A stretch of 16,121 nt of DNA from Candidatus Moraniibacteriota bacterium. Its GTDB lineage: Bacteria; Patescibacteriota; Minisyncoccia; Moranbacterales; UBA2206. Below are positions 7,194 to 13,233 of the stretch, one piece after another. The DNA lies in the NCBI GenBank assembly GCA_027351145.1, contig DAIEIZ010000028.1, forward strand, positions 1-16,121, written 5' to 3'. The position numbers and the translations under genes are program-made. The notes below the pieces were generated by a model. The model searched no databases and was not told the DNA's origin. It was given only the letters and a program-made list of their open reading frames with translations. Every line of letters starts with the position of its first letter. Position 1 is the first letter of the stretch.

Positions 7194-7202
7194 TGTTATA
7201 AT
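7194..7202 (+). promoter_or_regulatory. Extended -10 promoter element for the CDF exporter
   Basis: TGTTATAAT (TGn plus perfect TATAAT at 7197-7202) lies between the cysteine synthase stop (7175) and the ATG at 7242. There is no convincing -35. The predicted leader is about 33 bases. Confidence 0.45.
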
Positions 7203-7241
7203 TAATTTGCGTAATTAATAATTGTTAGTCGGGCTAATAAA

Positions 7242-8609
7242 ATGAAGGATAATAAGCAATCGGTTGCGGCAAGTTCTATTTTTGCAAGTTTCTTTTTGAC
7301 GGTGGTAAAATTGATCGTGGGTCTTATGACGGGCAGCATGGGTATTCTTTCTGAGGCGGTCCATTCTCTGCTAGACCTGGGAGCGACAATTTTGACCTTT
7401 TTTGCGATCAAGTTTGGCGACAGGCCGGCTGATGATTCCCATCCCTATGGTCATGAAAAAATTGAAAGCGTTTCTGCGCTCATCGAAACAGGGTTACTTT
7501 TTGTGACCAGCATCTGGATTATTTATGAGGCAATTCATCGGATCATAGTTAGAAATACTGAAGTAGAAATTGCTTGGTATGCTTTTGCAGTAGTTATTAT
7601 TTCTATTATCGTCGATATTTCGCGCAGTCGTGCGCTTATTAAAGTGGCCAAAAAAACCAATAGTCAGGCACTTGAAGCAGATGCGTTGCATTTTAGCAGT
7701 GATATTTGGAGCTCGGTGGTAGTTTTGATTGGATTAATCTTAGTGATGATTGGAATTAGAGGCGCGGATACCTTTGCGGCTATCGGTGTTTCTATCTTTG
7801 TGATGATGGCCGGGTATCGATTGGGAAAAAGAACGATAAATATCTTGGTGGATCGCGCGCCGGATGGAATTTCAGATATTATTGAGGATCTTGTCTGTAA
7901 GGTTCCTGGGGTGATAGGAACTAGCAATATCCGGGTTAGATCCCTGGGCTCTCGTTTAGCTATTGAAGTATGTATTAAGCTTAGTCGCAAACTTTCATTA
8001 GCCAGAGCAAGCGATATCAAGAAAGATACTGAACAGAAAATTAAAGCGCAGTTTCAGACCGCGGAAATATTGGTTAATATCGATTTGATCCAGCTGGACG
8101 ATGAAACTATCGTAGAGGCTGTGCAGGCTTTGGGAGTAAAAAATAATATTCCGGTGCATGATGTTGTGGTTGACTTATTGGACGGCAAGCAGTACATCAG
8201 TTATGATTTGGAGTTGCCCGATACATTGAACATGAAAGATGCTCACGCAATAGCGACTAGCTTAGAGGAGGATGTTAAGAATGAATTGGGTGAAGAGATA
8301 GAACTTAATTCTCATATCGAACCTCTCAGAAATGGAGCAGTGTTGAGTTCTGATGTGTCTGAAAATAAAATGGATGAAATAATGGCAGTGCTAAAAGAAG
8401 CTGACAAGGAGGTTGAGGAAATAAGCGAGATACATAATGTTCTGGCAAGAAAAATTGGCGATAAGTTTTTTGTTTCCTTCCATTGCTTGACGCCAGCCGA
8501 ATTTTCTTTGGAGGCAGTGCATGAGGCGACAAATAGATTTGAATGTCTCATGAAAGAACGGATGAAAACAATCAAAAGAGTAGTAATTCACGCGGAGCCG
8601 ATTGAATGA
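7242..8609 (+). CDS. CDF family cation efflux transporter with extended, repeated C-terminal domain
   Basis: A proton-coupled exporter of divalent metal from the cytoplasm. Residues 1-200 form the six-helix transmembrane domain. The tetrahedral metal site is visible as H41xxxD45 in helix 2 (SEAVHSLLD) and H150xxxD154 in helix 5 (DALHFSSD). Two HxxxD pairs generally indicate Zn preference over Mn, whose carriers use DxxxD. The cytoplasmic ferredoxin-like domain follows (about 205-285). The protein is 455 residues against about 300 for the usual family member; the extra 170 residues look like one or two more copies of the cytoplasmic domain (about 290-360 and 375-455, ending in VVIHAEP, echoing the first copy's ILVNIDL). 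It uses a TGA stop. No metal regulator gene or binding site is evident nearby. Confidence 0.92.
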   Translation: MKDNKQSVAASSIFASFFLTVVKLIVGLMTGSMGILSEAVHSLLDLGATILTFFAIKFGDRPADDSHPYGHEKIESVSALIETGLLFVTSIWIIYEAIHRIIVRNTEVEIAWYAFAVVIISIIVDISRSRALIKVAKKTNSQALEADALHFSSDIWSSVVVLIGLILVMIGIRGADTFAAIGVSIFVMMAGYRLGKRTINILVDRAPDGISDIIEDLVCKVPGVIGTSNIRVRSLGSRLAIEVCIKLSRKLSLARASDIKKDTEQKIKAQFQTAEILVNIDLIQLDDETIVEAVQALGVKNNIPVHDVVVDLLDGKQYISYDLELPDTLNMKDAHAIATSLEEDVKNELGEEIELNSHIEPLRNGAVLSSDVSENKMDEIMAVLKEADKEVEEISEIHNVLARKIGDKFFVSFHCLTPAEFSLEAVHEATNRFECLMKERMKTIKRVVIHAEPIE

Positions 8610-8628
8610 TTTGAGTGATGATTGTTTG

Positions 8629-8655
8629 AGCAGGACTGGTATCCTGTTTTTGTTT
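8629..8655 (+). terminator. Terminator of the CDF exporter gene
   Basis: Stem CAGGA (8631-8635) / TCCTG (8642-8646), extendable by wobble and A-T pairs, with a six-base loop, followed by TTTTTGTTTT. It sits in the 61-base gap before the convergent transporter gene. Confidence 0.55.
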
Positions 8656-8670
8656 TGCCAAAAAGATTTT

Positions 8671-9432
8671 TTATCCCCAAAGTTGCGAGATGAAAAAATA
8701 GACTGAAAAAATGATCAGCATTAGTCCGAAAAGGAATTGAATGGTGTTGGATTTTGTTTCGAGATTGGTTTTTGCTCCAATGTAGGCCATGGGGATTACA
8801 CCAAGTGCCATGGCGGCGCTGATGCCAAGATCAATGTGGCCCAGGCGATAGTGAATGAGACAAGCTGGTATGAATAGCACGGAGACAGCTAAAAGGGAAG
8901 TGGCAATGGCTTCTTTAATTTTCATCCTAAAAAGCAGGACATAGGCCGGAATGAGCAGCAGCCCGCCGCCGTTGGCGAGAATGCCGGAAATGCCGCTGGC
9001 GATAAAAGCAATAATTGTGACATAACCGGCATTGGCTGGTTTTTGTTTCCGACCGTTTTTATTAAATCGGTTATTGTGAAATTTTTTGTAGATAAAATTT
9101 ACGCCAACAAAAAATAAGACTAAAGCGCTAAAAAGCATGAGGAAAAGGCCGGAGAACCTTTCTGATAAATATGAGCCAACAATTATACCTGGCACGCCTC
9201 CGACGAGACTCCACTTAAAAATTCGATAATTGACTAAATGTTCTTTTCGATATACTGCAAATGCGATGATGATTGTGAGCAGTGCTGTTGGCAAAGGACT
9301 TGCTAGTGCGATGTATTGCGGAACATGCAGGAAAACTCGCAAAAGCGGAGTGTCAATGCTGCTGCCTCCGATACCAAAAAAAGCTGAGATAAAACCAGTT
9401 GCAAGTCCGATAATGATTGCTCCGATAGACAT
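8671..9432 (-). CDS. TauE/SafE (TSUP) family membrane anion transporter
   Basis: A 253-residue polytopic membrane protein with the internal two-fold repeat of this family: the N-terminal GxxxGFISAFFGIGGSSIDTP block (about 9-29) is echoed by FIASGISGILANGGGLLLIP (about 148-167). About eight hydrophobic helices are present, with a basic cytoplasmic loop (KKFHNNRFNKNGRKQKP, about 115-131) joining the halves. TSUP proteins export sulfite, sulfoacetate or related organosulfur anions, or take up sulfur compounds; substrates of most members are unknown. It is transcribed towards the CDF exporter. Its presence near a cysteine synthase makes a sulfur-related role attractive, but the genes are not co-transcribed and this is only suggestive. 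Confidence 0.9.
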   Translation of the reverse strand: MSIGAIIIGLATGFISAFFGIGGSSIDTPLLRVFLHVPQYIALASPLPTALLTIIIAFAVYRKEHLVNYRIFKWSLVGGVPGIIVGSYLSERFSGLFLMLFSALVLFFVGVNFIYKKFHNNRFNKNGRKQKPANAGYVTIIAFIASGISGILANGGGLLLIPAYVLLFRMKIKEAIATSLLAVSVLFIPACLIHYRLGHIDLGISAAMALGVIPMAYIGAKTNLETKSNTIQFLFGLMLIIFSVYFFISQLWG

Positions 9433-9510
9433 TTCTATTTTTCTAAATATTTGCTTATAGCTTAATTTTAGCTGAATGCGGCAGCATTAGCAATAATAGA
9501 AACCAAAAAA

Positions 9511-9544
9511 TTCTTCATATTTTCTTCATTTGGAGAAAATATAC
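9511..9544 (+). promoter_or_regulatory. Candidate response-regulator-dependent promoter (11-bp direct repeats plus -10)
   Basis: TTCTTCAT occurs at 9511-9518 and again at 9522-9529, an exact 11-base period. TATACT follows at 9539-9544. OmpR/PhoB-type regulators bind direct repeats with this period in place of a -35 box, about 10 bases before the -10. The leader to the ATG at 9628 would be about 77 bases. An alternative promoter, TTGGTC (9570-9575), 17 bases, GATAAT (9593-9598), is also possible. Confidence 0.4.
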
Positions 9545-9627
9545 TGACTGGCGTGGGAGTTTTCTTGCGTTGGTCGATACGAAAGAAGACAGGATAATCA
9601 TTTAATAAATTAACATAAATAAAACAT

Positions 9628-10005
9628 ATGAAATATAATTTGAAAAAAAGTTTTAGCTGTCAGCGGGTTGGCAGTCATCATGGGAGTGATTAGTTTTAGT
9701 CCGATTGTAAGCGCGAAAACTAACACTAAGACAAAAACTGTAAAAACTGTTAAACAGTTAAAGGACATAAACGAACATTGTCGGGGAAAGTTACTGCTAT
9801 GAGTGGCACAACTATTACGATGAAAAAAGGCGGACAATCTTATACAATAGAGGCTTCCGGTGTTACGCCGGTTAATAAAAAGGGTGCTAGCATTGCTATT
9901 TCTGACATTAAAGTCGGACATCAAATTTCCGTGAGAGGAACAGTGACCGGAACAACTGTTTCAAATATTTTGAAACTTAGAGATATTACCCTTCCTGTCA
10001 AATAA
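9628..10005 (+). pseudogene. Secreted small protein (DUF5666-like), interrupted by two compensating frameshifts
   Basis: An ATG at 9628 opens MKYNLKK and then hits an A7 run (9643-9649). Dropping one A continues into a textbook signal peptide (VLAVSGLAVIMGVISFSPIVSA, AxA-like cleavage site), followed by a Lys/Thr-rich spacer (KTNTKTKTVKTVKQLK). Between 9754 and 9797 the frame must shift back to join the intact 3' ORF, which is open from TTG 9778: SGKVTAMSGTTITMKKGGQ..., ending ILKLRDITLPVK. The two lesions cancel, so the ATG and the last segment share a frame. The mature part is a small all-beta repeat (VTAMSGTTITM, then SYTIEASGVTPV, then VGHQISVRGTV) resembling DUF5666/OB-like exported proteins. 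Function is unknown. It may be a decayed gene, a sequencing artefact, or slippage at the A7 run. A terminator follows at 10034-10070. Confidence 0.7.
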
Positions 10006-10033
10006 TTTAGTTAGTTTTATTATTAAATTTATG

Positions 10034-10070
10034 CATAAAAAGCATCCAAACGGGTGTTTTTTATGTTTTT
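10034..10070 (+). terminator. Intrinsic terminator after the secreted-protein gene
   Basis: A 14-bp stem (10034-10047 and 10052-10065, two G-U pairs) with loop AAAC, followed by TTTTT. It is 29 bases past the stop at 10005. Confidence 0.75.
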
Positions 10071-10110
10071 ATGACCCATGATTAATTTTTCTCTTCCTAT
10101 GTGCCTAATT

Positions 10111-10139
10111 TTCAAATTAAGAATTAAATATGGTATAAT
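10111..10139 (+). promoter_or_regulatory. Promoter of the DUF4349 gene
   Basis: TTCAAA (10111-10116), 17-base spacer, extended -10 TGGTATAAT (10131-10139). Start near 10146, giving a leader of about 23 bases with no Shine-Dalgarno site. Confidence 0.6.
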
Positions 10140-10168
10140 AAAAATAAATAAACATTTAATATAAAAAA

Positions 10169-11140
10169 ATGAAAAAAACAAAAATAGTTGCAATTGTAAT
10201 AGGAGTTGCCATTTTAGTTTTAGCAGTGATTATTGTTATGCAGGGATTGGTTTTCAAGACTATAATTGGTGGTCCAATGCCAAGTAGGAGTTTTGACAGC
10301 TCTCTGTCTGCAGGATCATCGCCTTCGTCTTCCGCGGCAACTTTTAGCAGTCCAATGGCGGTGAGCCAGGAAAAAATGCCCACTCCCAGTAATGCTTTGT
10401 CTGGAGATTATCAATCAGCGGACGCTCCCGTGGCGACAGACAAAAAAGTCATCAAGGATGGGGATTTGACTTTGAAAGTGGATAATGTCGACAACGCAGT
10501 TACGCAAATTGAAAAAATAGCCAAAGATAATGGCGGAGATTTGTTTTCTTCTAACTTTTTCAAAAATAGCCAGGATCTCAAAAGCGGAATGCTTACGATT
10601 AAAGTTCCTGTTGCCAATTTTGAAAAAACATTCACTGAAGTGAAAAAAGTGGCGGCGGCTGTCGTTCGCGAATCAACTAGCGGTCAAGATGTAACGCGGG
10701 AGTATCAGGATCTTGAAGGTCGAATTAAAAACAAGCAAGCTGAAGAGCTGGCCTATCAAAAAGTTTTGGATCAGGCGCAAAAAGTGAGTGATATTCTTGA
10801 GGTGACACAATCGCTTTCTCGAGTGAGGGGAGAAATTGAATCGCTGCAGGGAACATTGCGCTATCTGGCAGCTCAGACCGACATGTCAACAATCACAATC
10901 AATATGTCGGAAGACTCCGGCATCGCAGTATCTGATTCTTGGCGACCATGGCAAGTGGCGAAAGATGCTACGCGCGCGCTGGTGGTTAAGGTGCAAAATT
11001 TTGTTGATTTTCTGATTATCTTTATAATAACTTTCATTCCGACAATAATTCTCTATCTGATTCTGGCTTGGACTCTCTATAAAATAGGTAAAGCAATTTT
11101 TACTAAGATATCTAAGGCGGAAAAAGGGAGGAAGAAATAG
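10169..11140 (+). CDS. DUF4349 domain membrane protein
   Basis: A 323-residue protein anchored at both ends. An N-terminal signal anchor (about 6-27) is followed by a Ser/Pro/Ala-rich linker (about 36-90). The DUF4349 region (about 93-305) contains KDGDLTLKVDNVDNAVTQIEKIAKDNGGDLFSS-type text at its start, a TIKVPVANFEKTF strand-helix, a long helical segment likely to form a coiled coil (about 176-228), and a conserved end with STITINM before the C-terminal TM helix (about 277-303). The bulk lies outside the cytoplasmic membrane, with a short basic cytoplasmic tail (KAEKGRKK). DUF4349 proteins are widespread, often predicted lipoproteins or membrane proteins, and their role is not established. 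It has its own promoter and terminator, so it is monocistronic. Confidence 0.9.
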   Translation: MKKTKIVAIVIGVAILVLAVIIVMQGLVFKTIIGGPMPSRSFDSSLSAGSSPSSSAATFSSPMAVSQEKMPTPSNALSGDYQSADAPVATDKKVIKDGDLTLKVDNVDNAVTQIEKIAKDNGGDLFSSNFFKNSQDLKSGMLTIKVPVANFEKTFTEVKKVAAAVVRESTSGQDVTREYQDLEGRIKNKQAEELAYQKVLDQAQKVSDILEVTQSLSRVRGEIESLQGTLRYLAAQTDMSTITINMSEDSGIAVSDSWRPWQVAKDATRALVVKVQNFVDFLIIFIITFIPTIILYLILAWTLYKIGKAIFTKISKAEKGRKK

Positions 11141-11160
11141 ATTTAAAGAAGTTCTAATAA

Positions 11161-11187
11161 AAAAAGCAGGGCAATGCTCTGCTTTTT
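11161..11187 (+). terminator. Terminator of the DUF4349 gene
   Basis: AAAAAGCAG.GC (11161-11172) pairs with GC.CTGCTTTTT (11176-11187) across a three-base loop, followed by GTTATTT. It is 20 bases past the stop at 11140. Confidence 0.8.
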
Positions 11188-11198
11188 GTTATTTATTT

Positions 11199-11214
11199 GG
11201 CTTATGCGTAAGTC
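11199..11214 (+). repeat. Left copy of a 16-bp inverted repeat bracketing 11.2-13.1 kb
   Basis: GGCTTATGCGTAAGTC, matched 15 of 16 by the reverse complement of 13089-13104. The 16-mer is itself an imperfect palindrome. It lies just before the promoter of the two-gene membrane module. Confidence 0.5.
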
Positions 11215-11240
11215 GTAATCTTAGCAAAGTAATTTTTATG

Positions 11241-11269
11241 TTGACAAAAATCCTAAAAAGTGCTACGTT
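11241..11269 (+). promoter_or_regulatory. Promoter of the two-gene membrane module
   Basis: Perfect TTGACA (11241-11246), 17-base spacer ending in TGC, then TACGTT (11264-11269). Its layout matches the promoter at 12925-12953 exactly: TTG, then TGCTAC starting 20 bases later. Predicted start near 11276, leader about 124 bases. Confidence 0.7.
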
Positions 11270-11296
11270 ACTGAGTTAGTACATTTACAAATTTTG

Positions 11297-11351
11297 ATTG
11301 TTGGTTGCATTTTTCAGGGTTTTTTGAGCTTTGAAAAATGCAATCAACAAC
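11297..11351 (+). other. Long leader hairpin upstream of the two-TM gene
   Basis: Arms at 11297-11316 and 11332-11351 pair over 19 of 20 positions (one G-U, one terminal mismatch) with a 15-base loop. The 3' arm end CAACAAC (11345-11351) can pair instead with GTTGTTG (11354-11360), giving two exclusive folds. No T-run follows directly, so simple termination is unlikely. The Shine-Dalgarno site (11391-11395) lies 40 bases downstream. Confidence 0.6.
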
Positions 11352-11399
11352 GTGTTGTTGCAGAATGCAAAAAATATAACCAGGGAAAAAGGAGGCAGT

Positions 11400-11864
11400 A
11401 TGTTTGGAATGGGTATGAACAGTGGCTATAGTGTAATGTATTATGCCGTCGTGGTAATCGCGCTGGTCTTCGTTGCCAGCTATTTGTTCGGGGTCTGGAA
11501 AAAATATTCGATGGATTTTCAAAATTCATTGGATGAGAACAAGGAAATCCCAGCATGGACCACTCCGGCAGTAAGGACGGTAATCGTTGTTGCGATTTTC
11601 ATCTTAGCGTGCACATGGGGGTGGAATATGAAGCAGTCGATGACTGCCAATGTTTCGACCTATGAAAATCCGGATGAAAAGGCGGATCAGAAGAGCGTTT
11701 CGGAAACAAGTCTTCCGGCGAATGAGGAACTTGACAGAGTTCGGGCCGAACAAAAAGTTCGCGCGAATACCAAGCCTCACGAGGAGGCAATCGACTCCTT
11801 CAGTAAACGCATGCGGGAAGAGGCTGAAAAAATCCGTAAACGTTCAATCGAAACATCGAAATAA
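11400..11864 (+). CDS. Two-TM membrane protein of unknown function
   Basis: Start fixed by a strong GGAGG (11391-11395) four bases before the ATG at 11400; this yields 154 residues. A Gly/Met-rich N-terminus (MFGMGMNSG) precedes two transmembrane helices (about 12-33 and 58-76), joined by a loop with KKYSMDF and ENKEIPAW. The C-terminal half (about 80-154) is highly charged, Glu/Lys/Arg-rich, predicted helical and possibly coiled coil. Topology by positive charge is uncertain. I recognise no family. The next gene, an SPFH lipoprotein, starts 34 bases downstream with its own RBS, so the two are almost certainly co-transcribed and probably act together at the membrane. Both have much clearer RBS sites than most neighbours. 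Confidence 0.85.
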   Translation: MFGMGMNSGYSVMYYAVVVIALVFVASYLFGVWKKYSMDFQNSLDENKEIPAWTTPAVRTVIVVAIFILACTWGWNMKQSMTANVSTYENPDEKADQKSVSETSLPANEELDRVRAEQKVRANTKPHEEAIDSFSKRMREEAEKIRKRSIETSK

Positions 11865-11898
11865 CAACTGTATAACACAAAATGAAAGGATTTCTGAC

Positions 11899-12822
11899 AT
11901 GAAAAGAAGTGTATTGGCCGCGTTGGTTTTGATGATAATGAGTTTTTTGAGCGGTTGTACCGAGCAAGTTCCTCCGGGAACAGTTGGGCGAATTAATACG
12001 CCCGATGGCTGGGAAGAAAAGGTTTTGAACCCAGGATTTTACACTTGTTATAACAGGGACAAGATGTACCTGGTGGACATCACCAACAAAGCCTTTAATG
12101 AAAAAATGGACATTCTTGTTGGTGGTAAAGTGAATCTGACGGTGAATTTCAGTGTCAGAGTTCGCGCGAACACCGGCGATCAGGAAATGATGAAAAAAGT
12201 CTTCGAAAGTGTCACAGCGACAAAGACTGATAAGGATACTGCTTACAGGATAAGCATCGATCAGCTTTACGTGACGTTTTTGAGGATGAAGGCATTATCG
12301 GTGCCTCGAAGTGTGTTTGAAGTTCAGCCGGATATCAAAACTGCCATCGCCAATAGTCCAGCGCTTGCAATAGAAATTCGTAAGCAGATTACGGCACTTG
12401 CCAAGTCTACCCCGCTCATTGTTGATGACGCGGAAATTACGAACTATGATTGGCCGAAATCAATCACGGATGCGCAGGAGGAACTGGTCAAAATTCAGCT
12501 TCGAGAGGATGCGGCAGATGCCAATGTTCGGGCTGATCTCAAAAAAGCTCAAGGCGATCTTCTTGTGGAGGAAGCCAAGAAGCTGATTGAATTGAAAAAG
12601 GCCGAGGCGATCGCTGAGTCAATTGATATTATCAAATCAAAGCTGGCGGGTGCTCCTGAATATCTGATGTGGCATCAAATCAAGGTAATGGGTGAAGCGG
12701 CAATGGGACCGAATAATGCATTTATTCTGTATCCATATGCCACAGATACGCATCAGGTTCAAAGCATGATCGGGAATTCCAACCTGACCCAAATGCTTAA
12801 GGCAAAGGATTTGCCAAAGTAA
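11899..12822 (+). CDS. SPFH/Band-7 (prohibitin-like) lipoprotein
   Basis: Start at the ATG 11899, eight bases after GAAAGGA; 307 residues. The first 20 residues are a lipoprotein signal peptide with lipobox LSGC (Cys20 is the predicted lipidated residue), so the protein is exported and anchored by lipid. Residues about 23-190 resemble an SPFH/Band-7 domain: PPGTVGRI, then LNPGFYTCYNRDKMYLVDI, and an alternating beta segment KVNLTVNFSVRVRA. About 190-250 is an Ala/Glu/Lys/Leu-rich helix (DAQEELVKIQLRED, AEAIAESIDII) typical of the oligomerising stalk of this superfamily. The C-terminus ends in a short Gln/Met-rich segment. SPFH proteins form cages or scaffolds on membranes; most are anchored by a TM helix, so a lipid anchor on the outer face is unusual. 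Partner: the two-TM protein just upstream. A terminator follows. Confidence 0.85.
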   Translation: MKRSVLAALVLMIMSFLSGCTEQVPPGTVGRINTPDGWEEKVLNPGFYTCYNRDKMYLVDITNKAFNEKMDILVGGKVNLTVNFSVRVRANTGDQEMMKKVFESVTATKTDKDTAYRISIDQLYVTFLRMKALSVPRSVFEVQPDIKTAIANSPALAIEIRKQITALAKSTPLIVDDAEITNYDWPKSITDAQEELVKIQLREDAADANVRADLKKAQGDLLVEEAKKLIELKKAEAIAESIDIIKSKLAGAPEYLMWHQIKVMGEAAMGPNNAFILYPYATDTHQVQSMIGNSNLTQMLKAKDLPK

Positions 12823-12840
12823 TTTATTGCAACAACTTTC

Positions 12841-12858
12841 TGAAGGAAAATTCCTTCA
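12841..12858 (+). other. Small perfect palindrome downstream of the SPFH gene
   Basis: TGAAGGAA / TTCCTTCA with a two-base centre, 18 bases after the stop at 12822. It may stabilise the 3' end of the mRNA ahead of the main terminator or bind a protein. Confidence 0.4.
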
Positions 12859-12870
12859 TAACAATTTGGA

Positions 12871-12908
12871 CCCTGTGGTTTCTGCGGAAATCACAGGGCG
12901 TTTTTTTT
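12871..12908 (+). terminator. Intrinsic terminator of the membrane module
   Basis: Arms at 12871-12882 and 12887-12898 (12 pairs, one G-U) with loop TGCG, followed by CG and eight Ts (12901-12908). Confidence 0.92.
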
Positions 12909-12924
12909 GTTTAAATTTTTTAAT

Positions 12925-12953
12925 TTGCCTACATTTTTGAAATATGCTACTGT
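12925..12953 (+). promoter_or_regulatory. Promoter upstream of the structured region and HelD-like gene
   Basis: TTGCCT (12925-12930), 17-base spacer ending in TGC, TACTGT (12948-12953). Same spacing and shared TGCTAC as the promoter at 11241-11269. Predicted start near 12960. Confidence 0.55.
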
Positions 12954-12959
12954 TTAGTT

Positions 12960-13082
12960 ACTGAAATAAACTTGCGTGAAAAATATAATAACTTCTGTTT
13001 GAAGTCGACTTGATGAAAACTCGGGTCAAATTGCGTCTTACGAGGCAATTTCCGAGCTTATAATTAATTAAGTCGTTTTTTT
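12960..13082 (+). ncRNA. Candidate small RNA or attenuator leader (about 123 nt)
   Basis: From the predicted start at 12960 the RNA can form a small hairpin (12991-12995 with 13001-13005), then a long stem (CTCGG 13020-13024 with CCGAG 13052-13056, and AAATTGC 13028-13034 with GCAATTT 13045-13051). A closing stem CGACTT (13006-13011) / AAGTCG (13070-13075) is followed directly by seven Ts (13076-13082). That end resembles an intrinsic terminator about 150 bases before the HelD-like ATG. It could be a free-standing small RNA or a leader that attenuates the helicase gene. I do not recognise a known RNA family. GAAGTCGACTT at 13001-13011 lets the first hairpin and the closing stem compete. Confidence 0.4.
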
Positions 13083-13088
13083 CTCTAT

Positions 13089-13104
13089 GACTTACACATA
13101 AGCC
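13089..13104 (-). repeat. Right copy of the 16-bp inverted repeat
   Basis: GACTTACACATAAGCC; its reverse complement differs from 11199-11214 at one position. A partial third copy, TGCATAAGTC, occurs at 13215-13224 just before the helicase gene. The rest of 13083-13233 shows no coding frame or other clear signal. Confidence 0.5.
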
Positions 13105-13233
13105 CCAAAAAAAATTCTCAAGAGCACGGTTTCCTCATTTTGGCGAGCCCTTGTTGGTCTACTGGACGCCTCGGATGCTAGGAAAAACAAACGTGCGAAC
13201 TTCTTTCGGACAGGTGCATAAGTCTCTATTTTT

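Noticed and set aside
7664..8020. 118-residue antisense ORF inside the CDF gene
   Set aside because: Opposite a well-supported coding frame; no independent signals.
11650..11898. Long upstream extension of the SPFH ORF
   Set aside because: It overlaps the two-TM gene out of frame. The ATG at 11899 has an RBS and begins a proper lipoprotein signal peptide.
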